Source: Deltaproteobacteria bacterium YD0425bin51 (GTDB taxonomy: Bacteria; Desulfobacterota; Desulfobacteria; Desulfobacterales; YD0425bin51). Taken from it: DNA of 64,000 bases. Below the pieces are notes generated by a model, which was given only the letters and a program-made list of their open reading frames with translations, made no database searches and was not told the DNA's origin. The translations under genes and the position numbers were made by a program. Positions 45,118 to 53,951 of this stretch are shown piece after piece. The DNA lies in assembly GCA_002753225.1 (NCBI GenBank), contig PDZS01000001.1:248001-312000 (forward strand), given 5' to 3'. Each line of letters begins with the position of its first letter. The first letter of the stretch is position 1.

Positions 45118-47027
45118 TTGTAACTCCTTTGTGTTAATTTAACATTTTCAAAAAGAAGAGGTTCTTTATGAAAAATTGGATTTTCATTTTCTTCTGAATA
45201 TTCCCATGCTCCGACATGGCAGAAAGTTTCATCATTTCTTCTTGCTTCACCATCTTCTGTTTGATAAGCTTCATTAAAGTGACAGCCGCATGATTCTTGA
45301 CGCTCTATTGCGTCAATTATCATAAGTTCTGCAAACTCTAAATAGTCTGAAACACGGATAGCGTTTTCTAACGCCTGATTGAAATTGTTTTCTTTTCCTG
45401 TAATAGTAATGTTTTCCCAGAACTCTAGCTTAAGATCATTTACTGCAATTCTTGCTTTTGTAAGACCAGAATCTTTTCTGGACATTCCACAGTAATCCCA
45501 CATTATATGACCAAGTTGCCTATGAATATCATTAACAGTTCTTTTGCCTTTAATGGAAAGTAGTTTTTGAATTTGTACACTGCAGTTGTTTACAGATTCT
45601 TTAAAATCTGCGTTAGAAGTAGAAACTTCAGGGAAGCTATTTCCAGCAAGATAAGCCGAAAGCGTATAAGGAATTATAAAATAACCATCAGCAAGCCCTT
45701 GCATAAGAGCGCTGGCTCCAAGCCTATTAGCCCCATGATCTGAAAAATTTGCTTCACCTAGAGCAAAAAGACCAGGAATTGTAGTCATCAAATTATAATC
45801 GACCCACAGCCCTCCCATTGTATAGTGAGTTGCAGGGTAAATCATCATGGGTGTTTCATAAGGATTATCTCCAGTTATTTTTTCATACATTTCAAAGAGA
45901 TTTCCATATTTTTTAGAAATAGTATCTTTTCCATCTCTTTTTATAGCATCTGCAAAGTCTAAATAAACAGCAAGACCAGTATCTGAAACACCTTTTCCCA
46001 TGTCACATTGCTCTTTAGCATTACGGGATGCAACATCTCTGGGAACTAAATTCCCAAAGCTAGGATATTTATTTTCTAAATAATAATCACGGTCTGATTC
46101 TGAAATTTGTTTAGGGTTACGCTTATCCCCAATATTTTTAGGAACCCACACTCTCCCATCGTTTCTTAAACTTTCACTCATTAGTGTTAGCTTTGATTGA
46201 TATACTCCATGAACAGGGATACATGTTGGGTGAATTTGTGTAAAACATGGATTTGCAAATAATGCTCCTTTTTTATAAGCTCTAAAACATGCTGATACGT
46301 TCGCTCCCATAGCATTTGTAGAGAGAAAAAAAACATTGGAATATCCGCCTGTACAAATGAGAACAGCGTGAGCTTCATAGCTTTCAAGCTCTCCATTAAT
46401 AAGATTTCTAACAACAATTCCTCTCGCCTGCTCATTAATTACTATGATGTCTAATAGTTCTCTTCTTGGAAAGAGTGTGACTTTCCCTGAAGCAACTTGA
46501 CGCATAAGAGCGCTGTATGCTCCCAAAAGTAATTGTTGACCTGTTTGACCTCTAGCATAAAAAGTTCTTGAGACCTGAGCTCCACCAAAGGATCTATTGG
46601 CTAAAAGTCCACCGTAGTCTCTAGCAAATGGTACACCTTGAGCTACGCATTGGTCTATTATATTCAAACTTAGCTGTGCTAGCCTGTAAACATTTGCTTC
46701 TCTTGCTCTAAAATCGCCACCTTTTATTGTGTCATAAAATAATCTCCAGACGCTGTCGCCATCATTGGAGTAATTTTTAGCAGCATTAATACCTCCTTGA
46801 GCTGCAATGCTGTGAGCTCGTCTAGGGCTGTCTTGAATACAAAATGTTTTTACATTATATCCAAGCTCAGCTAAGCTTGCTGAAGCTGAAGCTCCCGCAA
46901 GACCAGTTCCAACTACGATTATATTAAATTTTCTTTTATTGGCGGGATTAACAAGTTTTTGTTCAAAACGGTGTCTGTCCCATTTTTCTTCAAGTGGACC
47001 ACTAGGTACTTTTGAATCAAGTAACAT
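45114..47027 (-). CDS. sdhA: Succinate dehydrogenase/fumarate reductase flavoprotein subunit
   Basis: 637 residues. The FAD-binding Rossmann motif is [19 protein letters not shown] (38-56), and the covalent FAD histidine is H72 in [15 protein letters not shown]. The dicarboxylate site includes [16 protein letters not shown] and [14 protein letters not shown]. It interconverts succinate and fumarate. The sequence style ([21 protein letters not shown]) and the CAB gene order belong to the Bacteroides/epsilon/delta-type enzyme with a five-helix di-heme anchor, which can work as fumarate reductase or as menaquinone-linked succinate dehydrogenase. The direction cannot be decided from sequence. Confidence 0.96.
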   Translation of the reverse strand: MLLDSKVPSGPLEEKWDRHRFEQKLVNPANKRKFNIIVVGTGLAGASASASLAELGYNVKTFCIQDSPRRAHSIAAQGGINAAKNYSNDGDSVWRLFYDTIKGGDFRAREANVYRLAQLSLNIIDQCVAQGVPFARDYGGLLANRSFGGAQVSRTFYARGQTGQQLLLGAYSALMRQVASGKVTLFPRRELLDIIVINEQARGIVVRNLINGELESYEAHAVLICTGGYSNVFFLSTNAMGANVSACFRAYKKGALFANPCFTQIHPTCIPVHGVYQSKLTLMSESLRNDGRVWVPKNIGDKRNPKQISESDRDYYLENKYPSFGNLVPRDVASRNAKEQCDMGKGVSDTGLAVYLDFADAIKRDGKDTISKKYGNLFEMYEKITGDNPYETPMMIYPATHYTMGGLWVDYNLMTTIPGLFALGEANFSDHGANRLGASALMQGLADGYFIIPYTLSAYLAGNSFPEVSTSNADFKESVNNCSVQIQKLLSIKGKRTVNDIHRQLGHIMWDYCGMSRKDSGLTKARIAVNDLKLEFWENITITGKENNFNQALENAIRVSDYLEFAELMIIDAIERQESCGCHFNEAYQTEDGEARRNDETFCHVGAWEYSEENENPIFHKEPLLFENVKLTQRSYK

Positions 47028-47039
47028 TTGAATGCCTCC

Positions 47040-47687
47040 TTAAGCAAATAGAGAAATATAAATAGGGATAAATCCAAAGCCAATCCCGATTATTATACTA
47101 AAAGCAATGCCTATGTTTTTAATTAAAGGCATATATTTAGGATGATTTAATCCAAGAGTTTGAAATACGCTCCAAAACCCATGACTTACATGTATTGCTA
47201 CAACTCCCATAGCAAATATGTAAAAAGCTACATAAAATGGGTTTGAAAGGATATCAGTTACAATTTTGTATATTGTTTTTTCCCCCTTATCAACAAAATG
47301 AAAATTAAACAAATGCATTATAATGAATAAAAATAAAAAGAGGCCAGTATATGGCATTGTAGAGGATCCTATAGTACGGCCTCCACCACTTACTTTAATA
47401 GCGTATTTTATCGGTCGTGCTTTTGTATTTTCATAAAATAAAAGACACCCCATACCAATATGTACTATTGCCATAAATAGAAGACATATTTCTGCAATAT
47501 TAATAATTATTCCAAGAGAATGAAGACGGGTAACATATGAAAGGAAAAAAAATTTACCCCCATATAAGGTTAAGTTGCCTATAAGATGTGCTGTTAAAAA
47601 AAGACAAAAGCTAAATCCTGTTATTGCCATTAAAAGTTTTTTGCCTATTGAAGATAAAAGTATTTCGACAAACCAATTTTTTTTCAT
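47040..47687 (-). CDS. sdhC: Succinate dehydrogenase/fumarate reductase cytochrome b subunit
   Basis: 215-residue membrane anchor with five predicted helices. Histidines placed in the membrane segments (H34, H76, H125 and H166, with H130 and H169 nearby) supply the axial ligands for two b hemes, as in Wolinella FrdC. It exchanges electrons with menaquinone. It is the first gene of the operon, preceded by GGAG and a near-consensus promoter (47771-47799). Only one anchor gene is present, as expected for the di-heme, single-anchor class. Confidence 0.92.
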   Translation of the reverse strand: MKKNWFVEILLSSIGKKLLMAITGFSFCLFLTAHLIGNLTLYGGKFFFLSYVTRLHSLGIIINIAEICLLFMAIVHIGMGCLLFYENTKARPIKYAIKVSGGGRTIGSSTMPYTGLFLFLFIIMHLFNFHFVDKGEKTIYKIVTDILSNPFYVAFYIFAMGVVAIHVSHGFWSVFQTLGLNHPKYMPLIKNIGIAFSIIIGIGFGFIPIYISLFA

Positions 47688-47724
47688 GCTATCTCCTTAA
47701 AAATATTTGATTTTTACGAACTCC

Positions 47725-47753
47725 TTGACAGTATTTATAATGTCATATAAACT
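47725..47753 (+). promoter_or_regulatory. Candidate promoter of the tol-pal operon
   Basis: TTGACA (47725-47730) and TAAACT (47748-47753) are 17 bases apart, 60 bases upstream of tolQ on the plus strand. The -35 is perfect and the -10 is a weaker match; alternative -10 boxes lie close by. It sits within the transcribed leader of the divergent sdhC promoter. Confidence 0.5.
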
Positions 47754-47770
47754 ATACAGTTTAAAAAACA

Positions 47771-47799
47771 ATTATACAAATTTTTTCTTTATATTTCAA
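47771..47799 (-). promoter_or_regulatory. Promoter of the sdhCAB operon
   Basis: Minus-strand TTGAAA (47794-47799) and a perfect TATAAT (47771-47776) are exactly 17 bases apart, about 85 bases upstream of sdhC. It overlaps the region just in front of tolQ, so the two operons share one 126-base control region. Confidence 0.75.
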
Positions 47800-47813
47800 A
47801 CTGGAGTTATTAA

Positions 47814-48539
47814 ATGAATTATGAACTTGATTTGATCCATATGATTAGTTCAGCTGGTCTTATGGTTCAATTGGTGCTTCTTTTACTTATTGCTTTTTCA
47901 ATAAGCTCTTGGTCAATTATTTTTATAAAATATAGATACATAAGCCGAGCCTTTAAAGAATCTGCTATTTTTGCTGAACTTTTTTGGAAAAGTAAAGATC
48001 TTTCCTCTGCTTTTTCAAAATCAAAACCTCTTGAGATAAGTCCTGTGGCAAAAATTTTTAGAGTTGGTTATACTGAATTAAAGAGAATAAGTCAGTCCAG
48101 GGTACCTGCTCAATCTTCTGAAGGAGAAGTTACGCTAGCTTCTATGAGTTCAAAATACATGGGACTAGATAATGTAAAAAGATCTCTTGCTAGAGCTAGT
48201 AATGCAGAAACTACTCGAATGACTCAGCTCATACCTTTTTTAGCAACCACTGGAAATACAACTCCTTTTATTGGATTGTTTGGAACAGTTTGGGGGATAA
48301 TGAATTCATTCCATAGTATTGGCCAGAAAGGGTCAGCAAGTTTAGCTGTTGTTGCTCCAGGTATTTCAGAAGCTTTAGTTACAACAGCAGCAGGGTTAGC
48401 TGTTGCAATTCCTGCTGTTATTGCTTTTAATTATTTTATGCAAAAAATTAGAGTTATTGAATCAGAATTATCTAATTTTTCAGCTGATTTTTTGAATATA
48501 ATTGAGAGAGAGATTTTAAGAGAAGAAAAAGGAGATTAA
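47814..48539 (+). CDS. tolQ: TolQ, proton-channel subunit of the Tol-Pal system
   Basis: 241 residues of the ExbB/TolQ/MotA family: an N-terminal membrane helix (about 13-35), a cytoplasmic region, and two further helices with the conserved FIGLFGTVWGIMNSF, and SEALVTTAAGLAVAIPAVIAFNYF near the end. It forms the proton-driven complex with TolR and TolA that energises outer-membrane constriction at division. GGAG precedes the ATG, and the divergent sdh operon shares the upstream region. tolR follows after 4 bases. Confidence 0.95.
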   Translation: MNYELDLIHMISSAGLMVQLVLLLLIAFSISSWSIIFIKYRYISRAFKESAIFAELFWKSKDLSSAFSKSKPLEISPVAKIFRVGYTELKRISQSRVPAQSSEGEVTLASMSSKYMGLDNVKRSLARASNAETTRMTQLIPFLATTGNTTPFIGLFGTVWGIMNSFHSIGQKGSASLAVVAPGISEALVTTAAGLAVAIPAVIAFNYFMQKIRVIESELSNFSADFLNIIEREILREEKGD

Positions 48540-48543
48540 AATA

Positions 48544-48993
48544 ATGACATCCGGCGGAAGCAATGGTAGTTTTATGAGTGAAATTAACGTAACACCTTTT
48601 GTTGATGTTATGCTGGTTCTTCTTATTATATTTATGGTTACAGCGCCTATGATGGCACAAGGGGTTAATGTCGCTCTCCCTGAAGTAACAGCTCAGCCGC
48701 TACCTTCTGAGAAAGAAAATTTAGTTATTACTATTAATATAAATAACGAAATATTTATTAATGATTTAAAAGTAACTTTTGATTTTTTAAAAGAAAAGCT
48801 TTCTAAAGTGCTTGAAAATAGAGGTGGAGATCGGGAAGTCTATTTAAGGGCAGATAAAAATATTCCTTATGGTATGGTAGTTGCTGTAATGTCTGAGATT
48901 AAAAGTTCAGGCGTTGAGAAAATAGGAATGGTTACAGACCCTCCATCTGCAGAAACAAAGGAAAAAGTTAAAACAAAAGACAAACGAAAATGA
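48544..48993 (+). CDS. tolR: TolR
   Basis: 149 residues of the ExbD/TolR family. After MSEINVTPFVDVML comes a single membrane helix whose D21 is the proton-carrying residue, then a periplasmic domain (about 60-135). The hydrophilic Lys-rich C-terminus overlaps the tolA-like start (ATGA at 48990-48993). It couples proton flow to TolA movement and may bind peptidoglycan. Confidence 0.94.
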   Translation: MTSGGSNGSFMSEINVTPFVDVMLVLLIIFMVTAPMMAQGVNVALPEVTAQPLPSEKENLVITININNEIFINDLKVTFDFLKEKLSKVLENRGGDREVYLRADKNIPYGMVVAVMSEIKSSGVEKIGMVTDPPSAETKEKVKTKDKRK

Positions 48994-49946
48994 GAGAAGT
49001 TACTTACGAGCATATATATCTATTTTCTCAAGCTCCAGATATGCGTTCATGGTCAGCTACTTTTGTTTTATCAGCTATTTGCCATATAGCTTTATTTGCG
49101 TTGTGTTTTTTTATAAATAATTACTGGCAGAGTTCAAGTAACAATATTTTACCAGGTGTAATAGATGTAACTCTTATTTCTATGCCGGGAAGTCCTGGAG
49201 GGAAAACTCCAGTTAAACCAGAACCTAAATCTGAGCTTCCTGTTGAAAAACCTATGGATAAACCAAAAATTGAAGAACCAAAAACTGTTGAGCAGCCAAA
49301 ACAACCAGAGGTAAAAAAGACAGAGCCAGTAATAATAGAAAAGCCTAAAGTTCAGCCAGAGCATAAAAAACTGCCAACACCTCCTCCTGATGCTGTTTCT
49401 CTTGCTCCTAAAAAAGAGCCTCCTAAACCTCCTGTAAAAGATGTCCAAGAGAAAACTCAGCCTAAAGATGATTCTTTAGATAAAAAAGCATTGGATGACG
49501 CTATTGCTAAGCTTCAAAAAAAAGTTACAGGTTCAAGGCCACAGGCTTTAAATAATGCTATAGCTAAACTAAAAAGACAGGTATCAGAAACTGGAGAAGG
49601 TGAAGGAGAGGGAACTGGTGGAATTGGAAATGGTTCTGGAGGCGGTCGGTTAGCTGATAGGATGGATCTTTATAAACTTCAAATAGCTTATGAGATTCAA
49701 AAAAACTGGGCATTCTCTGAGCATATTGCAGGAAGCAGTTCGGAGCTAGAAGTAAGGATTGTCATTAAAATTATGCCAGATGGCAAAATAGGAGATGTAT
49801 GGTTTGATAAGAAGTCTGGAAATACTTATCTGGATGATTCAGCTTATAGAGCAGTCATGAAATCAATTCTTCCTTCACTTCCAGAAGAGTATACTAAGCA
49901 GTTTTTAAATTTAGGTTTAAGTTTTACACCGTCAGGTTTAAAGTAG
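48990..49946 (+). CDS. tolA: TolA/TonB-like energy transducer
   Basis: 318 residues. One membrane helix (22-42), a Pro/Lys/Glu-rich extended region (64-155) able to span the periplasm, a short helical stretch containing the repeated (L/A)DDAIAKLQKKV and NNAIAKLKRQV, a Gly-rich hinge, and a C-terminal TonB/TolA fold (225-316). Its position between tolR and tolB makes TolA the likely role; the proline-rich linker is more TonB-like than the alanine-rich helix of enteric TolA. It carries the energy of TolQR to Pal or TolB in the outer membrane. Confidence 0.86.
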   Translation: MREVTYEHIYLFSQAPDMRSWSATFVLSAICHIALFALCFFINNYWQSSSNNILPGVIDVTLISMPGSPGGKTPVKPEPKSELPVEKPMDKPKIEEPKTVEQPKQPEVKKTEPVIIEKPKVQPEHKKLPTPPPDAVSLAPKKEPPKPPVKDVQEKTQPKDDSLDKKALDDAIAKLQKKVTGSRPQALNNAIAKLKRQVSETGEGEGEGTGGIGNGSGGGRLADRMDLYKLQIAYEIQKNWAFSEHIAGSSSELEVRIVIKIMPDGKIGDVWFDKKSGNTYLDDSAYRAVMKSILPSLPEEYTKQFLNLGLSFTPSGLK

Positions 49947-49960
49947 GCAAGGATTTAATT

Positions 49961-51289
49961 ATGTTTAAAAAATTTATATTGTCATGTTTTATTTTGTTTT
50001 TATTTACAAATACAGGTATATGCCGTACTGATTATGACTATGTCAATATTTCAAATCCTTTTTTAAAAAAAATACCAATAGCTATACCTGTTTTCAAAGC
50101 TATGTATGAAACTGAAATTGAGAATCAGATTGCAACAGAAGGGGCTAATTTACTTTCTGATACACTTGAGTTTACAGGATATTTTAAAATTCTTAACCGT
50201 GAAGGTTTTCTTGAAGATATAAGGAAAATTGGGACTACAGGTCAAAATATCCATTTTCAAAACTGGATATCTGTTGGTGCAGAAATGCTTGTAACAGGAT
50301 TGTTATCAGTTAAAGACGAAAATTCATTGGAACTTGAACTCAGGTTGTTTGATACTCTTAAAGTAAATGATAATGATAAGCTTTTAATTGGAAAGAGATA
50401 TTCTGGTGGAAAAAATGATCTAAGAAAAATGATTCATCGTTTTTGCAGTGAAATATTATTTCTTTTAACAAAAAGTTATGGGTATTTTGATACTAAAATG
50501 GCTTTTATCTCCACTGCTAGCGGGAAAAAAGAAGTTTATATGTGCGACTTTGATGGTCAAAATATAGAGCAAATAACACGCAATAATAGCATAACCATTT
50601 CACCTTCTTGGTCTTCTGATGGAGCATGGATTGCTTATACTTCATATTATAAAGGTAAACCTGATATCTATATTTTAAATTTAAAAGAAAAACGTGTAAC
50701 AAATGTTACTGAAAAAGGAAGCAACCTCTCTCCCGCTTGGTTTCCGGGGCGCTTTGCTTTAGCTGCTTCTATGTCTTTTTCTGGTGATTCAGAAATTTAT
50801 CTATTGACCGGAACTGGAAAAATTATTAAAAAGCTAACTAACAATTTAGGGGTTGATGTATCCCCTAGTTTTTCTCCAGATGGAAAAAAAATAGCATTTG
50901 TATCAGATAGAGCTGGAGGTCCACAAATTTATATTTTTGATTTAAGCTCAGAAAATACAGAACGGTTGACATTTCAGGGTAAATATAATACTAGCCCTAA
51001 TTGGTCTCCTAAAGGTGATAAAATAGCATATTCAGGAATAGATAATGGAGAGATGAATATATATGTAATTGGCTCTGATGGAAAAGGCTTAACTCAGCTT
51101 ACTAGTAGCCAGGGTAAAAATGAATATCCATCATGGTCCCCTGATGGCAGTCTTATTGCATTTAATTCTACGCGGGAAGGTATATCAAGAATTTATGTTA
51201 TGACAGCATATGGAACAGATCAACGACGTTTATTAACTATGCCTGGTGAACAAACCAGTCCAAGCTGGTCTCCAAGAGTTGGTGATTAG
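49961..51289 (+). CDS. tolB: TolB
   Basis: 442 residues. A signal peptide (1-21, ending GICR), the alpha/beta TolB N-terminal domain (about 27-165), then a six-bladed beta-propeller of WD40-like PD40 repeats with the recurrent SPSWSSDG, SPSFSPDGKKIAF, SPNWSPKGDKIAY and YPSWSPDGSLIAF. It is the periplasmic partner of Pal that is released by TolA. AAGGA lies before the ATG. Length is standard. Confidence 0.95.
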   Translation: MFKKFILSCFILFLFTNTGICRTDYDYVNISNPFLKKIPIAIPVFKAMYETEIENQIATEGANLLSDTLEFTGYFKILNREGFLEDIRKIGTTGQNIHFQNWISVGAEMLVTGLLSVKDENSLELELRLFDTLKVNDNDKLLIGKRYSGGKNDLRKMIHRFCSEILFLLTKSYGYFDTKMAFISTASGKKEVYMCDFDGQNIEQITRNNSITISPSWSSDGAWIAYTSYYKGKPDIYILNLKEKRVTNVTEKGSNLSPAWFPGRFALAASMSFSGDSEIYLLTGTGKIIKKLTNNLGVDVSPSFSPDGKKIAFVSDRAGGPQIYIFDLSSENTERLTFQGKYNTSPNWSPKGDKIAYSGIDNGEMNIYVIGSDGKGLTQLTSSQGKNEYPSWSPDGSLIAFNSTREGISRIYVMTAYGTDQRRLLTMPGEQTSPSWSPRVGD

Positions 51290-51359
51290 CTAAGAGGCAT
51301 TTTTTTAATAATAACCAAATAATATTTTAATTTTTTTTATTTAAGAAGGAGGATAAAAA

Positions 51360-51920
51360 ATGTTTAAAAGAGTTTTAATAAGTGTTCTTTTGGTGATGGT
51401 AGTTTTTGGATTAATGTTTACTGCAGCTTGTAAGAAAAAAGTTGAACCACCTGCTCCCCCAGCACAGCAAGAAGCAACAAAAGATGCTTCTGCAGCAGAT
51501 GACGCAGCAAAAAAAGCAGCAGAAGAAGAAGCAGCAAAAAGAAGAGCATTAGAAGAAGCAGAAGCAGCAAAAAGAGCAGCAAGAGAAGCATTCATGAATG
51601 AAGATATTAATTTCGATTTTGACAAATCAGCTTTAAGAGAAGATGCTACTGAAATTTTAAAGAAAAAAGCTGCTTTCCTTAAAGATAATGCAGATGTAAA
51701 TGTTATGATTGAAGGTCATTGCGATGAACGTGGAACTGCAGAGTATAACATTGCTCTTGGTGAAAAACGTGCAAAAAGTGCAAAAAATTTCTTAGTTGAT
51801 TCAGGTGTTGATGCTGGCCGTTTAAATACAGTAAGCTATGGCAAAGAAAAACCACTTGATGAAGGTAAAACAGAAGAAGCTTGGGCAAAAAATCGCCGTG
51901 CACATTTTGTAATTCAATAG
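51360..51920 (+). CDS. pal: Peptidoglycan-associated lipoprotein Pal
   Basis: 186 residues. Lipoprotein signal with lipobox TAAC (C24), an Ala/Lys/Glu-rich tether (35-78) predicted to be helical, and an OmpA-type domain (81-186) with [23 protein letters not shown] and NRRAHFVI. D122 and R137 are the diaminopimelate-binding pair. It anchors the outer membrane to peptidoglycan. AAGGAGG lies upstream of the ATG. The charged Ala-rich tether is longer than in enteric Pal. Confidence 0.95.
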   Translation: MFKRVLISVLLVMVVFGLMFTAACKKKVEPPAPPAQQEATKDASAADDAAKKAAEEEAAKRRALEEAEAAKRAAREAFMNEDINFDFDKSALREDATEILKKKAAFLKDNADVNVMIEGHCDERGTAEYNIALGEKRAKSAKNFLVDSGVDAGRLNTVSYGKEKPLDEGKTEEAWAKNRRAHFVIQ

Positions 51921-51953
51921 TTTGTATTTGGTTATTTTAAAATAGTTAATAGC

Positions 51954-51977
51954 GAGCGGCAGCATAAGCTGCCGCTC
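51954..51977 (+). terminator. GC-rich hairpin after pal
   Basis: GAGCGGCAGC and GCTGCCGCTC form a perfect 10-bp stem with a 4-base ATAA loop, the most GC-rich hairpin in the window. The following bases (TAAACATTTTG) hold only a weak T-run. It may act as a partial terminator or as a 3' stabiliser that keeps pal mRNA more abundant than the downstream cpoB-ruv genes. Confidence 0.55.
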
Positions 51978-51997
51978 TAAACATTTTGAGAGGGAAT

Positions 51998-52852
51998 ATG
52001 CAATACTCAAAATTATTTGTTATTTGTTTTTGGTTTATTACGTTATTTGGTTGTGCATCAAGAGAAGATGTAGTTATTTTAAATGATAGGCTTTCATCTT
52101 TAGAACAAGAGAATAACGAATTAAAAGAGAATGTTGAAAATACTAAAAAGCAACTTACAAAGAATTTTGAAGAGACATCTGATGCCTTGAGAGGCCAGGC
52201 TGCTGAACTTAGGGTGATGATAGATGGGCTTAAGGAAGATACGCGCTCTTTATCGGGAAAACTTGAGGTTACAGATCATTCTGCAAAAACAAGTATACCT
52301 AAAGAATCTGTAGAAAAAATAGAAAGAATTGTTAATTACAGCAGTGATAGGCTTACTAATATCGAACGTTATTTAGGAATTGAAGCTCCTGAACCACAAA
52401 TTGACCAAAAAGCAAGTGCTGATACTCCTGTGCCCCCAGAGAATACTGAAAAAAAGGAACCAGAAAAAGCTTTAACAGATAAGGAAACATATGAAGCAGG
52501 TAAAAAGGCGCTAGTAGAATCAAATATGGAAAAAGCCAGGGAATCTTTTAAGTATATAATACAGAAATTCCCCAAATCATCTTATGCTGATAGCGCTCAG
52601 TTCATGATTGGAGAAAGCTACTATAATGAAAAGTTTTATGAAAAAGCAATCCTTGAGTATCAGAAAGTTCTTGAAAAATACCCAAAAGGTAAAAAGGTAC
52701 CAGCGTCACTTTTAAAACAAGGTTTAAGTTTTCATAATTTAGGGGATAAGGAAAATAAGAGTAATGCTAAACTTGTCTGGAATGAACTTATAAGTAAATA
52801 TCCTAAATCTAATGAAGCAAAGGTTGCAAAACAAAAATTAAAAACTGAATAA
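51998..52852 (+). CDS. cpoB: CpoB/YbgF, Tol-Pal-associated TPR lipoprotein
   Basis: 284 residues from the ATG at 51998, which has GAGAGGG in front; an in-frame TTG four codons earlier falls before the ribosome site. A short hydrophobic leader with lipobox FGC (C19) suggests a lipoprotein. A coiled coil (about 28-90) is followed by a Pro-rich linker and three TPR repeats (about 162-284) with the patterns YEAGKKALVE, YADSAQFMIGESYY and KGKKVPASLLKQG. In enterics CpoB couples Tol with cell-wall synthesis at the septum. Its stop overlaps the ruvC start by one base. Confidence 0.88.
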   Translation: MQYSKLFVICFWFITLFGCASREDVVILNDRLSSLEQENNELKENVENTKKQLTKNFEETSDALRGQAAELRVMIDGLKEDTRSLSGKLEVTDHSAKTSIPKESVEKIERIVNYSSDRLTNIERYLGIEAPEPQIDQKASADTPVPPENTEKKEPEKALTDKETYEAGKKALVESNMEKARESFKYIIQKFPKSSYADSAQFMIGESYYNEKFYEKAILEYQKVLEKYPKGKKVPASLLKQGLSFHNLGDKENKSNAKLVWNELISKYPKSNEAKVAKQKLKTE

Positions 52853-53337
52853 TGGTCAAAATTGTTGGTATAGATCCCGGGCTTGCTGAAACAGGAGTTG
52901 CTATAATAAAAGGAAAGGGGTCTAAAGTTTTTGGTTTTGCTTATGGGAGTATTCAAACTTCAAAAGATACTCCCCTTCCTACCCGACTTGAACAAATTTT
53001 TACAAATTTAAATTCTCTTCTTAAAAATGAAAAACCTGATTTAATAATAGTTGAAGATATTTTTTCTTTAAAAAAATATCCAAAATCTGCAATAATGTTA
53101 GGTAAAGTTACAGGTGTAATTTTGCTTGCCGGATCTATTTCCCATATTCCAGTTACTGAAGTTGCTGTACGTGAGGCTAAATGCGCTTTGACGGGTAATG
53201 GAAATGCAAGCAAAATGCAGCTTGAGAAGTCAGTAAGGCAGTTTTTAAATTTAGATGTTCAAATTAAGCCATATCATGCATCTGATGCAATAGCTCTTGC
53301 ATTAACAGGCTTATTTAGAGAAGGACTCATTTCATGA
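52852..53337 (+). CDS. ruvC: Holliday junction resolvase RuvC
   Basis: 161-residue nuclease. The RNase H-like active site is D8 (GIDPGLAETG), E68 (IIVEDIF), and H142 with D145 in YHASDAIALAL; many bacteria have His where Escherichia coli has the first Asp of the last pair. It cleaves four-way junctions delivered by RuvAB. Stop and next start overlap by ATGA (53334-53337). Confidence 0.94.
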   Translation: MVKIVGIDPGLAETGVAIIKGKGSKVFGFAYGSIQTSKDTPLPTRLEQIFTNLNSLLKNEKPDLIIVEDIFSLKKYPKSAIMLGKVTGVILLAGSISHIPVTEVAVREAKCALTGNGNASKMQLEKSVRQFLNLDVQIKPYHASDAIALALTGLFREGLIS

Positions 53338-53948
53338 TTGGTTATTTAGAAGGAAGGCTTTTAAAAAAAGAGGCAGATAGAATTTTACTACTTGTTAACC
53401 ATGTAGGTTATGAAGTTTTGGTGCCTAATTTTGTAATGGAGACGCTAAAAGGGAAAAATCTAGGAGAAGAATTGTCGCTATACATATATTATCATCAGAC
53501 AGAGAGACAACCCAAGCCAATTTTGGTTGGTTTTAATATAGAGGCAGAAAAAGAATTTTTTGAATATATTATTTCAGTTGAAGACATTGGCCCTCTTAAG
53601 GCAGTAAAAGCTTTAACTATGTCTGTTAGAGATATTGCAAGAGCAATTGAAATGAGCGATAGTGGAAGGCTGACAAAATTAAAGGGAGTTGGAGTGAGAA
53701 CTGCTGAAAAGATTATAGTCTCATTAAGAGGCAAAGTTGGAAAATTTGCATTAATGAGAAATGAAGATAAAAAAGCAGCACAACCCCTTGAAGATTTTAC
53801 AAAGCAAGTTTATGAAGTCCTTATACATCAGTTAGGCTACAGTGCACAAGAATCAAAAGATATGATTACAAAAGCATTAAAAAGAAACAGCTTACTTGCT
53901 ACTCCTGAAGAACTTTTTGAGGAAATTTATAGGGGAGAAAAGACTTAA
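53334..53948 (+). CDS. ruvA: Holliday junction DNA helicase subunit RuvA
   Basis: 204 residues: an N-terminal OB fold (MIGYLEGRLLKKEADRILLLVNHVGYEV), two helix-hairpin-helix motifs (ISVEDIGPLKAVKAL and LKGVGVRTAEKIIVSLRGK) that grip the junction, a flexible linker, and a C-terminal three-helix domain (about 155-204) that contacts RuvB. It is complete in length. The order ruvC-ruvA-ruvB, with 3 bases to ruvB, is the standard one. Confidence 0.95.
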   Translation: MIGYLEGRLLKKEADRILLLVNHVGYEVLVPNFVMETLKGKNLGEELSLYIYYHQTERQPKPILVGFNIEAEKEFFEYIISVEDIGPLKAVKALTMSVRDIARAIEMSDSGRLTKLKGVGVRTAEKIIVSLRGKVGKFALMRNEDKKAAQPLEDFTKQVYEVLIHQLGYSAQESKDMITKALKRNSLLATPEELFEEIYRGEKT

Positions 53949-53951
53949 TTT

